Shown piece after piece: positions 34,764-42,634 of a DNA stretch of 50,353 nt. Under the pieces are notes generated by a model that saw nothing but the letters and a program-made list of their open reading frames with translations, was not told where the DNA came from and ran no database searches. Location: positions 1-50,353 of the IMG/VR virus record IMGVR_UViG_3300009124_000028, one strand, 5' to 3'. This DNA is from a virus. Positions within the stretch are counted from its first letter, which is position 1; each line of letters starts with the position of its first letter. The position numbers were made by a program, and so were the translations under genes.

Positions 34764-37700
34764 TGGCAAATACTGTCGTACAGATTAAACGAAGTAACAC
34801 TACTTCACAACCAGCTAATCTGGCATATGGGGAATTAGCTTACTCGCTTGTAAGTAATAATTTATTCATTGGAACTGATTCTAACACTATCATAAAAATT
34901 GGTGGTGGGTCTGACGTCGCTTTACTAAACGTCACGCCTGGAGCAGTTACAGGCGACAAGGCATTAATTGCAAACTCTACCGGTGGCCTAGATAATATAA
35001 CATTTACAAATGTTGTAACTACCGATCTAACTACTACAGCTAATATATCTGCTTTTAATTTTACAGCTGATACTATTACGGCCAACACAACATTAACAAC
35101 ATCAAACCTCGATGTCACTTCAACAGCAAATATAGTATCACTTACCGCTAATGACATTGTCGTTTCAAACACTTTAACTGTTGATGGTGATATTATATTA
35201 CGAGGCGATAGCATTACACTTGGTGATGGTGGAGATATTATTAGCTTTGGCGCTACAGTAAATTCTCATATCATACCAGATGCTAATGTAACATACGATT
35301 TAGGATCCTCTATTGGCTACTGGAGAATGGCTTACGCAAATCAAGTAACGGTAGGAGCAGATCCAACTGCACCATTACAAGTAGCTACAAAACAATACGT
35401 AGACAATATTGAAGCACAGTTAGGAGGTAATAGTATTATAATTGGTCCTCCTGCTGACGGCGCATATGCAAATGGTTCTGGTTCCGGTAATGTAGAAGGT
35501 GCCGTGACATCATTAGAATCAAGCACAAAAATTTCAGATGCTATTGATGTACTCAATGAAGTGATTCTTAATGTTTACAACAATACTTACGTTCGAGATG
35601 TAGTAGCAACTTGTTCAGTTGGCAATACAGGAGGAGCTCCTTTAACCAGTACTTTAACAATCAATGTGGTTGGTAATGCTGACAGATATGATATAAACTG
35701 GGGCGATGGTACATGGACAAACAATACTACAGATTCTACTCCTTCACATACGTATACAGACAACACCAATTCACCATTTGATGTAGTTGTTTATGCTAGA
35801 AACACAAATGCACTAGGTGAAGGAAATTCAGCAAGTTTTACAGCAACAGATTTAATCACTTTATTTACTGGTGATCCAAGTGCAGCATTCCAAATCTATA
35901 ATGCAGTATCAGGTGGCAGTGTAATAACTGAAGCAAACGTAGGCGAAACAATTTATGTTGAAAACGATACAACTAACTCGAATGGTGTTGTTGCTACTTT
36001 TAATATCGATTGGGGCGATGGCAGTTCTGAATCGATTGCAAACACATCAGTTGAAGGTGGTCCAGAAGGAGCTAGAGCAGACCACATTTATGCTACAGGA
36101 ACTGGAACAGGAACAAATACTATCACAGTGTCCGTTAATACCCATAGCACCGCTGACCCGTCATCAATACCAGACAGCGCAACTAGAACTATAAAAATAT
36201 TTGATACAGCTATTGGAGCTCCAGAAGGGTTATCAGGCAAGTCATTTACTTTAACATCATCATCAGTGAGTACAGGGACTCCTAAACTAGCATTTAATCA
36301 TACAGACAATTCAAGCGAGTCTACACTAGGTGTCAATGATACAGTAACAAGATATACGACATCTGGAGCAATTCAAACTTCAGGTGAAGCCAATTCACAG
36401 GTCGTTTATGATGCATCAGCAGGAACATTATCTGCTATTGTTGATGGATCAGTAGACGGTTCAATAACATTCGATTCTAGTGATAACACAGGATCAAATA
36501 GTTCACTCGTGGTTGTTGACGAGTTAGATTTTTATAACTTTAGTAACACAGGTACTTCAGTTAGTGCTTCTAACAGAATACATGCTCCAGGATTATATTC
36601 CGGGTTTAGAGCTAGAGTTTCTAAGTCATCCGTATCGACAGGCTTACATACATACAAGCTAAGTCATAGTACGACTGGAAATACCTCTGTCCTTCAGTTT
36701 GTTAAAGATAATCTAACGGGCACGCCAGTAATAAACTTTAGTGGAACTACGGTGTCTCAAAACTCAGCAGGAACATTAGCGTATGTTTCAGGGGTACCAT
36801 ATTACACTAATGATGCAGTGCTTGATGTGTCAGGCGTATTAGTATCTAATGTAGCAGGTCAAGTTTACAGAGATACATCTACTCCTTTCTCTATAATATC
36901 AGGAACAAATGTAGAGTCAGATAGTGGATCAGCATTCTCTACACAAACAAAAGGGTATTCTATATTACCATCTGCAACACTTAACAGCAGCAACCCAATT
37001 GCTAATACTGGAGTTGGCGCTAATGTAACTATAGATGATTTCACGGTAAATGTCAACGGCGGAGGTAGAGTCGTTGAAGGTTTTGCTATGAACATGAATA
37101 ATATAAATGGAACTGGAGATACTGTCCAATATGCAAACACAAAAATTGCAGTATACAATGGGAACTCTTCGGGCGTTAGAGAAGACAGTATACCCGTATC
37201 GTCATCATTGGGAGCAGGGTTTGATACGAACGGAATTAGAGTTGACGCGTTCTCGTCAACAAATGCAACGCCAACGTTTACAAACAACACAGACTACTAC
37301 GTAAACAATGCATGGTCAGGCGCAGTTACAGTCGCTGGCACAGATGAAGCAGTTGTAAGATACGGAAACTTACAACATTATACTACCGACCTTTCAACAG
37401 GATATCTACCTGCAGGACCAGATTTAAATACAGGTAGGTCTGGTAGTCAATATTTTAGATTTGCATTCAAACGAACAACAATGGCAAACTTTGATCTTGT
37501 ATTAACAGGTAAAGTATCAGGAGTGTTTATTGCAGCACCTAATACTGCAATAGATAGTGCTTCAGGATTAAATGGTTGGATTGATGCATCGACAACGTAT
37601 GGTGGAGCAGGAACACCAGGAAGCGACACCGGCAACGGAGGTAATGGTTCAGACGGTTGCGCATTTACATCTGGAGATAGAATTATAGACGGAACAACAT

Positions 37701-37825
37701 ATAGCAACCAATCGTTTACATTGACTCTAGGAGATCAAAGCGCTACGGACGCATATAACAATCAAATATTAGTTTCAATCAAATTAGATGATGGTGACTA
37801 TTTAACTAAGCTGGAGGTACAATAA
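34763..37825 (+). CDS. Fibre protein with PKD-like domains
   Basis: 1020 residues. The N-terminus VVQIKRSNTTSQPANLAYGE (with LAYSLVSNNLFIG) is a fibre-docking motif shared with the products starting at 38823 and 40133. A shaft-like beta region follows, including VTYDLGSSIGYWRMAYANQV near residue 180. Then come two PKD-type Ig repeats, each with a WGDG turn (INWGDGTW near 311, IDWGDGSS near 415). The remaining ~550 residues are Ser/Thr/Gly-rich beta sequence with a Gly-rich stretch near 955-970 and end LDDGDYLTKLEVQ. PKD-like domains in phage fibres commonly mediate carbohydrate contacts. No enzyme motif is seen. It is likely a receptor-binding fibre. Confidence 0.85.
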   Translation: MANTVVQIKRSNTTSQPANLAYGELAYSLVSNNLFIGTDSNTIIKIGGGSDVALLNVTPGAVTGDKALIANSTGGLDNITFTNVVTTDLTTTANISAFNFTADTITANTTLTTSNLDVTSTANIVSLTANDIVVSNTLTVDGDIILRGDSITLGDGGDIISFGATVNSHIIPDANVTYDLGSSIGYWRMAYANQVTVGADPTAPLQVATKQYVDNIEAQLGGNSIIIGPPADGAYANGSGSGNVEGAVTSLESSTKISDAIDVLNEVILNVYNNTYVRDVVATCSVGNTGGAPLTSTLTINVVGNADRYDINWGDGTWTNNTTDSTPSHTYTDNTNSPFDVVVYARNTNALGEGNSASFTATDLITLFTGDPSAAFQIYNAVSGGSVITEANVGETIYVENDTTNSNGVVATFNIDWGDGSSESIANTSVEGGPEGARADHIYATGTGTGTNTITVSVNTHSTADPSSIPDSATRTIKIFDTAIGAPEGLSGKSFTLTSSSVSTGTPKLAFNHTDNSSESTLGVNDTVTRYTTSGAIQTSGEANSQVVYDASAGTLSAIVDGSVDGSITFDSSDNTGSNSSLVVVDELDFYNFSNTGTSVSASNRIHAPGLYSGFRARVSKSSVSTGLHTYKLSHSTTGNTSVLQFVKDNLTGTPVINFSGTTVSQNSAGTLAYVSGVPYYTNDAVLDVSGVLVSNVAGQVYRDTSTPFSIISGTNVESDSGSAFSTQTKGYSILPSATLNSSNPIANTGVGANVTIDDFTVNVNGGGRVVEGFAMNMNNINGTGDTVQYANTKIAVYNGNSSGVREDSIPVSSSLGAGFDTNGIRVDAFSSTNATPTFTNNTDYYVNNAWSGAVTVAGTDEAVVRYGNLQHYTTDLSTGYLPAGPDLNTGRSGSQYFRFAFKRTTMANFDLVLTGKVSGVFIAAPNTAIDSASGLNGWIDASTTYGGAGTPGSDTGNGGNGSDGCAFTSGDRIIDGTTYSNQSFTLTLGDQSATDAYNNQILVSIKLDDGDYLTKLEVQ

Positions 37826-38568
37826 TGGCTATTTCAGATACCCAAAAGGTTGACCTCCTATGGAAAAAAGTTGGATTTAGTAAAGCAAAGACAGATACTA
37901 ATGATGCAAAGAAAGCTCCTAACGAAGCTATTGTATCTAATTTAATAATTAGACCAACTGAAATATGGTCAGATGCAAGCAACATTAACGCAGTACAGCC
38001 AGCAAGCAATACATCAATTCTACACATTTACACAGAATTAGAAACTACAGAAGACGGTACTGCAACAAACAATAGAACATGGAAGACGGGATTAACTAAC
38101 TGGGTGCCACCTTCATTTGGTGCAACGTATCAGTTAAAAGTGTATGCCGATTCTGCAGGATCAGGTAATCCAGCAGCTAACGGAACGCAGTTATTTGAAA
38201 CAGGATCTGGCAATAATGATGAATGGTACTTCGATTATCAATCAGGTACATTAAACTTCATAGGATCCAATTTGCCTTCAGGGGTATCTGATGGCAATAG
38301 TATTTTTGTGTCCGGCGCAAGATATGTCGGTGACAGTTTTAATACAGGAATAAAAGACGTAACATTGTATAATGCTACGATAGATAGTTTAGCCTCACCA
38401 CTAAAAACCTCAGACGGTGGTACAGGGTTAACTACATTTACAGCCAAGGGGGTATTTTACGCAAGTAATACTTCTACCATGGCACAAGCAACAGGCTCTA
38501 ATGGACAAATTTTACAAATTACAAATGGAGAGCCAACCTTTGATGATGTTGATGGAGGAACATTTTAA
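37825..38568 (+). CDS. Fibre-associated structural protein with DGGTF end
   Basis: 247 residues, GGAGGT upstream and start overlapping the previous stop. The N-terminus is basic and helical (TQKVDLLWKKVGFSKAKTDT). The centre is beta-rich with WKTGLTNWVPPSFGATYQLK and WYFDYQSGTLNFIGSNLPSG, a pattern known from marine-phage structural proteins. The C-terminus has KTSDGGTGLTTFTAKGVFYA, as in many fibre shafts ('DGGTG'), and ends FDDVDGGTF. It probably attaches to or caps one of the fibres of this operon. Exact partner unknown. Confidence 0.75.
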   Translation: MAISDTQKVDLLWKKVGFSKAKTDTNDAKKAPNEAIVSNLIIRPTEIWSDASNINAVQPASNTSILHIYTELETTEDGTATNNRTWKTGLTNWVPPSFGATYQLKVYADSAGSGNPAANGTQLFETGSGNNDEWYFDYQSGTLNFIGSNLPSGVSDGNSIFVSGARYVGDSFNTGIKDVTLYNATIDSLASPLKTSDGGTGLTTFTAKGVFYASNTSTMAQATGSNGQILQITNGEPTFDDVDGGTF

Positions 38569-38813
38569 TGAAATTGAGTGATCTAGAAAATGATGAGGTT
38601 CAAATGTTAAGCCAGTATATTCAAAATCAACAACAGATTATTAATGAACTTACTGAGAAAAACATGCAATTGACTACTGAAATACAAATTCAGCGCATGA
38701 CAATCAAACAGCTTGAATCTATAAATAATGTTAAGATTAAATCGAAAAAACGAATTAGCGCTTTTAAGCAGGAACGCATGGGCATCCTCAAAAACGCAAT
38801 TACTAAAGATTAG
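38568..38813 (+). CDS. Small coiled-coil protein
   Basis: 81 residues, start overlapping the previous stop (TAATG). It is nearly all helix, with heptad-like hydrophobics through YIQNQQQIINELTEKNMQLT and IQIQRMTIKQLESI, then a basic tail (KIKSKKRISAFKQERMG). No family is recognised. Like the 72-residue gene at 17230 it sits between fibre genes. Both may be fibre trimerisation or assembly factors, which is inference from position and helix content. Confidence 0.7.
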   Translation: MKLSDLENDEVQMLSQYIQNQQQIINELTEKNMQLTTEIQIQRMTIKQLESINNVKIKSKKRISAFKQERMGILKNAITKD

Positions 38814-38822
38814 GAGAAATAA

Positions 38823-40067
38823 ATGGCTTCGATTATTAAACTAAAAAGATCGTCAACAGCATCAGCAGTGCCTGGCGATTTAACCTTGCAAGCCGGTGAA
38901 TTAGCGATTAACTTAGCTGATAAGAAGCTATTCTCTGCAAGGTCGAATGGTGAGACAATCACTATTTCGGGTGACCAATATAACTTAGATACCTCTGCAG
39001 GTAACTCTACACAGGGTGTTGTTACTTTAACAGTAGATAACGCTGCGTTATCTAACGACTCAATTGTTTTTGTTGGTGACAACGGTACAGTAGTTTCACA
39101 AACTAACTCTTCGCATATCACTGTTGACAGTACTACATATGCAGTATCTACGGGTGGTAATTCATCTATAGGTCAAATCACTTTAACACCTACTGGTGGT
39201 GGTGATACTTCTGCAGACACATTAAGCATTAAAGGTGCTAATGGTATTGTTGTTTCAGGTAACTCTACACAAATCACAGTTACAGCTGAGAGCTTTGACT
39301 ACGACTTAAGTGCTGGTGGATCTGCTACAACAGGTACGGTTGTACTTGGAGATTCAGCTGGCGATGACGCCGACGTTGATACAGTAACATTCAGTGGTGC
39401 AAATAACGTTGTAGTTAAGAACGTTGATGGCAGTAACATTGAAGTTTACTTAGCAAATGATGTAACAACTGCTACTGTAACAACTACAGGCTTAGCAAAC
39501 GTAAACAGCTTAGACGTAGTAGGAAATGCTACTGTTGGCGGCACATTAGACGTAACAAGCACATCACAATTTGACGGTGCAGTCACAGTTGGTAACTCTA
39601 CTGCAAATGCAGTTATTTCTGCATCAGGTGATATTAACACTGATGGTACTCTTGATGTTGCTGGCAACACTTCACTTCAAGGGGCAAACACAGACGTCGG
39701 TGGCCACTTAGATGTAACAGGCAGTGCAAGAGTTGGAGTAAACTTAACAGTTGCTGGTAACTTAACAGTTGAAGGTACAACAACTACTGTTGAATCAACT
39801 ACGGTTACTATTGACGATCCTATGTTATCTCTTGGTGATAATAACACATCAGGTGACGTAGTAGACATAGGTTTCTATGGAACATACAATGACGGAACTA
39901 CTAAGCACTTTGCTATCGTAAGAGATGCAACAAATGATACAATTGTTGCTGTAAATGGCATTGGAACAGAGCCCGGTACAACCGTGACATACAATGCTGC
40001 TAACTCGTCTAGCACAGGAGACCTTGCAACGTTTGATGCTATCATAGATGGCGGAACATACAGTTAA
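38823..40067 (+). CDS. Fibre protein with shaft repeat shared with the S74 fibre
   Basis: 414 residues, ribosome site AGGAGAA. N-terminal docking motif IIKLKRSSTASAVPGDLTLQ with AGELAINLADKKLF. The middle contains SQFDGAVTVGNSTANAVISA and NTDGTLDVAGNTSLQ, the same shaft unit as in the 1366-residue fibre, including a 33-bp DNA identity. Then TTVESTTVTIDDPMLSLGDN and a globular VDIGFYGTYNDGTTKHFAIV region, typical of marine-phage fibre proteins. It ends FDAIIDGGTYS, the C-terminal tag of this operon. It is followed by two inverted repeats. Probable short fibre or collar fibre. Confidence 0.85.
   Translation: MASIIKLKRSSTASAVPGDLTLQAGELAINLADKKLFSARSNGETITISGDQYNLDTSAGNSTQGVVTLTVDNAALSNDSIVFVGDNGTVVSQTNSSHITVDSTTYAVSTGGNSSIGQITLTPTGGGDTSADTLSIKGANGIVVSGNSTQITVTAESFDYDLSAGGSATTGTVVLGDSAGDDADVDTVTFSGANNVVVKNVDGSNIEVYLANDVTTATVTTTGLANVNSLDVVGNATVGGTLDVTSTSQFDGAVTVGNSTANAVISASGDINTDGTLDVAGNTSLQGANTDVGGHLDVTGSARVGVNLTVAGNLTVEGTTTTVESTTVTIDDPMLSLGDNNTSGDVVDIGFYGTYNDGTTKHFAIVRDATNDTIVAVNGIGTEPGTTVTYNAANSSSTGDLATFDAIIDGGTYS
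39585..39617 (+). repeat. 33-bp exact repeat shared with 20606-20638
   Basis: The same 33 bases (beginning ACAGTTGGTAACTCTACTGC) occur in two different fibre genes about 19 kb apart, in the same reading frame. Flanking sequence is also similar but with substitutions. It is a possible site for recombination between fibre genes. Confidence 0.85.
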
Positions 40068-40074
40068 ATAATAT

Positions 40075-40098
40075 AAGCCCCTTATATAAGGGGCTTTG
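40075..40098 (+). terminator. Perfect inverted repeat, likely terminator
   Basis: An 11-bp perfect arm (AAGCCCCTTAT) meets its complement with no loop, at 40075-40096. Read as RNA it gives a GC-rich hairpin with a small AU loop followed by only a short T run, so it is a modest intrinsic terminator or a processing hairpin. Confidence 0.5.
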
Positions 40099-40103
40099 AA
40101 CTC

Positions 40104-40117
40104 TGCGTATATACGCA
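40104..40117 (+). repeat. Second perfect palindrome TGCGTATATACGCA
   Basis: A 14-bp perfect palindrome seven bases after the first inverted repeat and 15 nt before the next ATG. It could be an operator-like site or part of the leader structure near the GAGGAG ribosome site. Confidence 0.5.
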
Positions 40118-40132
40118 TTGACGAGGAGCTAA

Positions 40133-40828
40133 ATGGCATCTGTAATTAAGATCAAGCGCTCCAGTACTTCTGGAAACGCACCAAATACATCACAACTATC
40201 TGCGGGTGAGTTGGCTATCAACACAGCCGACGGTATCTTATACTCCGCAAATGCAACAGCTGTATTTGAAGTAGGTGCTAATCTCTCCAATTTAACTGTA
40301 AACTCACAATCCTTTCCTACCCAAGACGGTTCGTCTGGTCAAGTCTTAAAAACAGATGGCGATGGACAACTCTACTGGACTAATGAAGCCGGTGCAGCAG
40401 GGTTTTCAGCTTTTACCTTATATGAATTCGTAGCAAGTAATAACCAGACAAACTTTGCAGGGAACGATGATAATAGTAATAGTTTAGGATATAGAAGCGG
40501 AGATAGTATTCAAGTATTTTTGAATGGTATCCTATTAGAAGAAACAGAAGACTATACTGCTACTAATGGTGCTAATGTCATATTAACACAAGCAGCATCT
40601 AATAATGACTTACTACAAATCATGTCTTATGGGGTTGGATCTTCAAACAACATAACAATTGCTGCTAATAACAACATAGGTATTGGCAATACAAATCCAG
40701 CCCATGTATTATCTGTTAATGGCAATGCATATTTCAGTGCTAACGTAACCGTCAATGACACATTGTTAGATGGAAGCGATAGAGCATTTAAAGTTTATTA
40801 TGCAAACGGTGATGTAGCGTGGGGGTAA
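40133..40828 (+). CDS. Short fibre-type protein
   Basis: 231 residues, GAGGAG upstream. N-terminal docking motif VIKIKRSSTSGNAPNTSQLS with AGELAINTADGILY. Then SSGQVLKTDGDGQLYWTNEA, a common fibre motif. The central domain FTLYEFVASNNQTNFAG...SIQVFLNGILLEETEDYT is the 'QTxF..VFLNGxxL..DYT' module of many phage fibres. The C-terminus has IGIGNTNPAHVLSVNGNAYF and ends FKVYYANGDVAWG, a tail repeated in the next gene. It probably forms a short fibre. It is 3 nt upstream of the next gene. Confidence 0.82.
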   Translation: MASVIKIKRSSTSGNAPNTSQLSAGELAINTADGILYSANATAVFEVGANLSNLTVNSQSFPTQDGSSGQVLKTDGDGQLYWTNEAGAAGFSAFTLYEFVASNNQTNFAGNDDNSNSLGYRSGDSIQVFLNGILLEETEDYTATNGANVILTQAASNNDLLQIMSYGVGSSNNITIAANNNIGIGNTNPAHVLSVNGNAYFSANVTVNDTLLDGSDRAFKVYYANGDVAWG

Positions 40829-40831
40829 TAA

Positions 40832-41140
40832 ATGGCAAGTAAAGGTAGACATTTAGCAGACATTATATCAGACACAGCAAGAGGTCAAAATATTGGGGCT
40901 GCTAATGCAAAAATTAAACAATCTAAAGATGCTCAAGGCGGTAAGAGACTTGGTGCTGACGCAGACGATGATTTATTAGTTGCAAATACTATATCTGATA
41001 GAGTTGGTATACAGACAGCTAATCCACAGGCAACGCTTGATGTAGAAGGCGATATTAGAATAGGCACTGACTTAGAAGACAATTCAGGTAGAGTGTTCAA
41101 AGTATATCAGGCAAACGGCAACATAGCCTGGGGAGAATAA
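40832..41140 (+). CDS. Small fibre-related protein sharing the FKVY..ANG..AWG tail
   Basis: 102 residues with GGGGGT ribosome site. The N-terminus is basic (MASKGRHLADIISDTARGQN) and is followed by DRVGIQTANPQATLDVEGDI, a motif widespread in fibre shafts. It ends FKVYQANGNIAWGE, nearly the same tail as the upstream 231-residue protein. It may pair with it or be a cut-down duplicate supplying the same tip. It is the last gene of the adhesion region before gp13. Confidence 0.75.
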   Translation: MASKGRHLADIISDTARGQNIGAANAKIKQSKDAQGGKRLGADADDDLLVANTISDRVGIQTANPQATLDVEGDIRIGTDLEDNSGRVFKVYQANGNIAWGE

Positions 41141-41148
41141 ATAGTATT

Positions 41149-41889
41149 ATGAGTGTACCAACAACAAAAGATGAATTTAAAGAACACTGTCTTAGAAGAT
41201 TGGGTAAACCTGTAATTGAAATTAACGTTGATGAAGATCAAATTGATGATAGAGTAGATGAGGCATTATCGTACTACCAAGATTATCATTTTGATGGCGT
41301 AGAGCAAACATATTACAAACACGTCGTAACCGATGCTGATAAGACAAATGGATATATCACTGTGCCAGATAATATTATTGGCGTAGTGGATCTCTTTGAC
41401 ATTGGTGACTCAACATCTACAAACAACCTGTTTAATATCAGGTATCAGATCGCTTTGAACGATCTCTACGACCTTTCTAGATACGAGCTGGTACCTTACT
41501 ATATGAACTTCCAAAACATTCGTATGATCGAAGAAATACTGATTGGAAAGCAGTTGTTTAGATATAGTAGAGTAGGCAACCAATTACATATTGATATGAA
41601 TTGGGATAGAATTAATACTGGCAATTACATTATAGCTAAGGCTTATAAAGTATGGGATCCAGCAACATATACAGATATCTGGAAAGATAGATGGTTATTA
41701 AGATATGCTTCTTGCTTGATAAAGATTCAATGGGGTAGCAACTTAACAAAGTTTGAGGGGCTGCAACTTCCTGGGGGAGTTCAATTTAATGGACAAAAGA
41801 TATATGATGATGCAGTTGCAGAAAGACAACAATTAGAAGAAGAAATGGCAACAGCATATATGTATCCTCCAGAAGATATGGTGGGATAA
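41149..41889 (+). CDS. gp13: gp13-like neck protein
   Basis: 246 residues (T4 gp13 is 309). Recognised by the order TKDEFKEHCLRRLGKPVIEI, DDRVDEALSYYQDYHFDG, the beta segment YITVPDNIIGVVDLF, and WKDRWLLRYASCLIKIQWG with KFEGLQLPGGVQFNG, all features of marine T4-like gp13. gp13 forms the neck ring under the portal that closes the packaged head and joins head to tail, together with gp14. The position directly before gp14 and gp15 matches the T4 order. GGGGAG overlaps the previous stop and serves as ribosome site. Confidence 0.9.
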   Translation: MSVPTTKDEFKEHCLRRLGKPVIEINVDEDQIDDRVDEALSYYQDYHFDGVEQTYYKHVVTDADKTNGYITVPDNIIGVVDLFDIGDSTSTNNLFNIRYQIALNDLYDLSRYELVPYYMNFQNIRMIEEILIGKQLFRYSRVGNQLHIDMNWDRINTGNYIIAKAYKVWDPATYTDIWKDRWLLRYASCLIKIQWGSNLTKFEGLQLPGGVQFNGQKIYDDAVAERQQLEEEMATAYMYPPEDMVG

Positions 41890-41890
41890 A

Positions 41891-42634
41891 ATGGCTACAA
41901 ATGTATTCTTCAATAACTTTAACAATAGTGGCGAACAAGACTTAATAGAAGATTTAATTATTGAGTCTATTTCCATCTATGGTATTGATGCATACTATTT
42001 GCCAAAGACGTACTATGACTATGATAACCTTTATGGTGAAAGTGATCTAGGTTTATTCAAAGAATTTTACACCACGACTATGTACATTAATTCTGTAGAA
42101 GGATTTGGTGGCGAGGGTGATTTCTTGTCTAAGTTTGGCGTTGAGCAAAGAGATACTATGACAATGTCAGTAGCTAGAAGAACTTTTGAAGATGAAGTAG
42201 GACGTTCTGATTTAGCAAACATTCCAAGACCTAGAGAAGGCGATTTAATTTGGTTCCCACTTAATCAAAAATTGTACTCATTAAGTTTTGTAGAACACGA
42301 ACCTGTATTCTATCAAATGGGCCAGCTACAGTTTTATGAACTAAGATTAGAAATGTTTGAATACTCTGGTGAGAGATTTAGTACTGGTATACAAGAAATT
42401 GATCAGCTTGAGCAACAAAGATCAATGGATATATTCATGGAGTCTCAGCTAATGATGGAAACTGGAGATTTACCAATCCACGATGAAAGAGGTGATAGAA
42501 TTATATTAAGCGGGTTTACAGAATTAGATCAAGACGATATAACAGACAGTGAAAATTCATTTATAGAAACACAAGCTGATAATTTTATTGACTTTACAGA
42601 CAGGGATCCATTCAGTGAAGGAGGATCGTTCTAA
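41891..42634 (+). CDS. gp14: gp14-like neck protein
   Basis: 247 residues (T4 gp14 is 256). Starts one nt after the gp13 stop. Diagnostic segments are VFFNNFNNSGEQDLIEDLII, ESISIYGIDAYYLPKTYYD, FLSKFGVEQRDTMTMSVARR and RPREGDLIWFPLNQKLYSLS with FVEHEPVFYQMGQLQFYELR. gp14 assembles on gp13 to complete the neck through which DNA passes. The C-terminal 60 residues are acidic and end FSEGGSF. The stop overlaps the gp15 start (TAATG), with GAAGGAGGA upstream as a strong ribosome site. Confidence 0.93.
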   Translation: MATNVFFNNFNNSGEQDLIEDLIIESISIYGIDAYYLPKTYYDYDNLYGESDLGLFKEFYTTTMYINSVEGFGGEGDFLSKFGVEQRDTMTMSVARRTFEDEVGRSDLANIPRPREGDLIWFPLNQKLYSLSFVEHEPVFYQMGQLQFYELRLEMFEYSGERFSTGIQEIDQLEQQRSMDIFMESQLMMETGDLPIHDERGDRIILSGFTELDQDDITDSENSFIETQADNFIDFTDRDPFSEGGSF

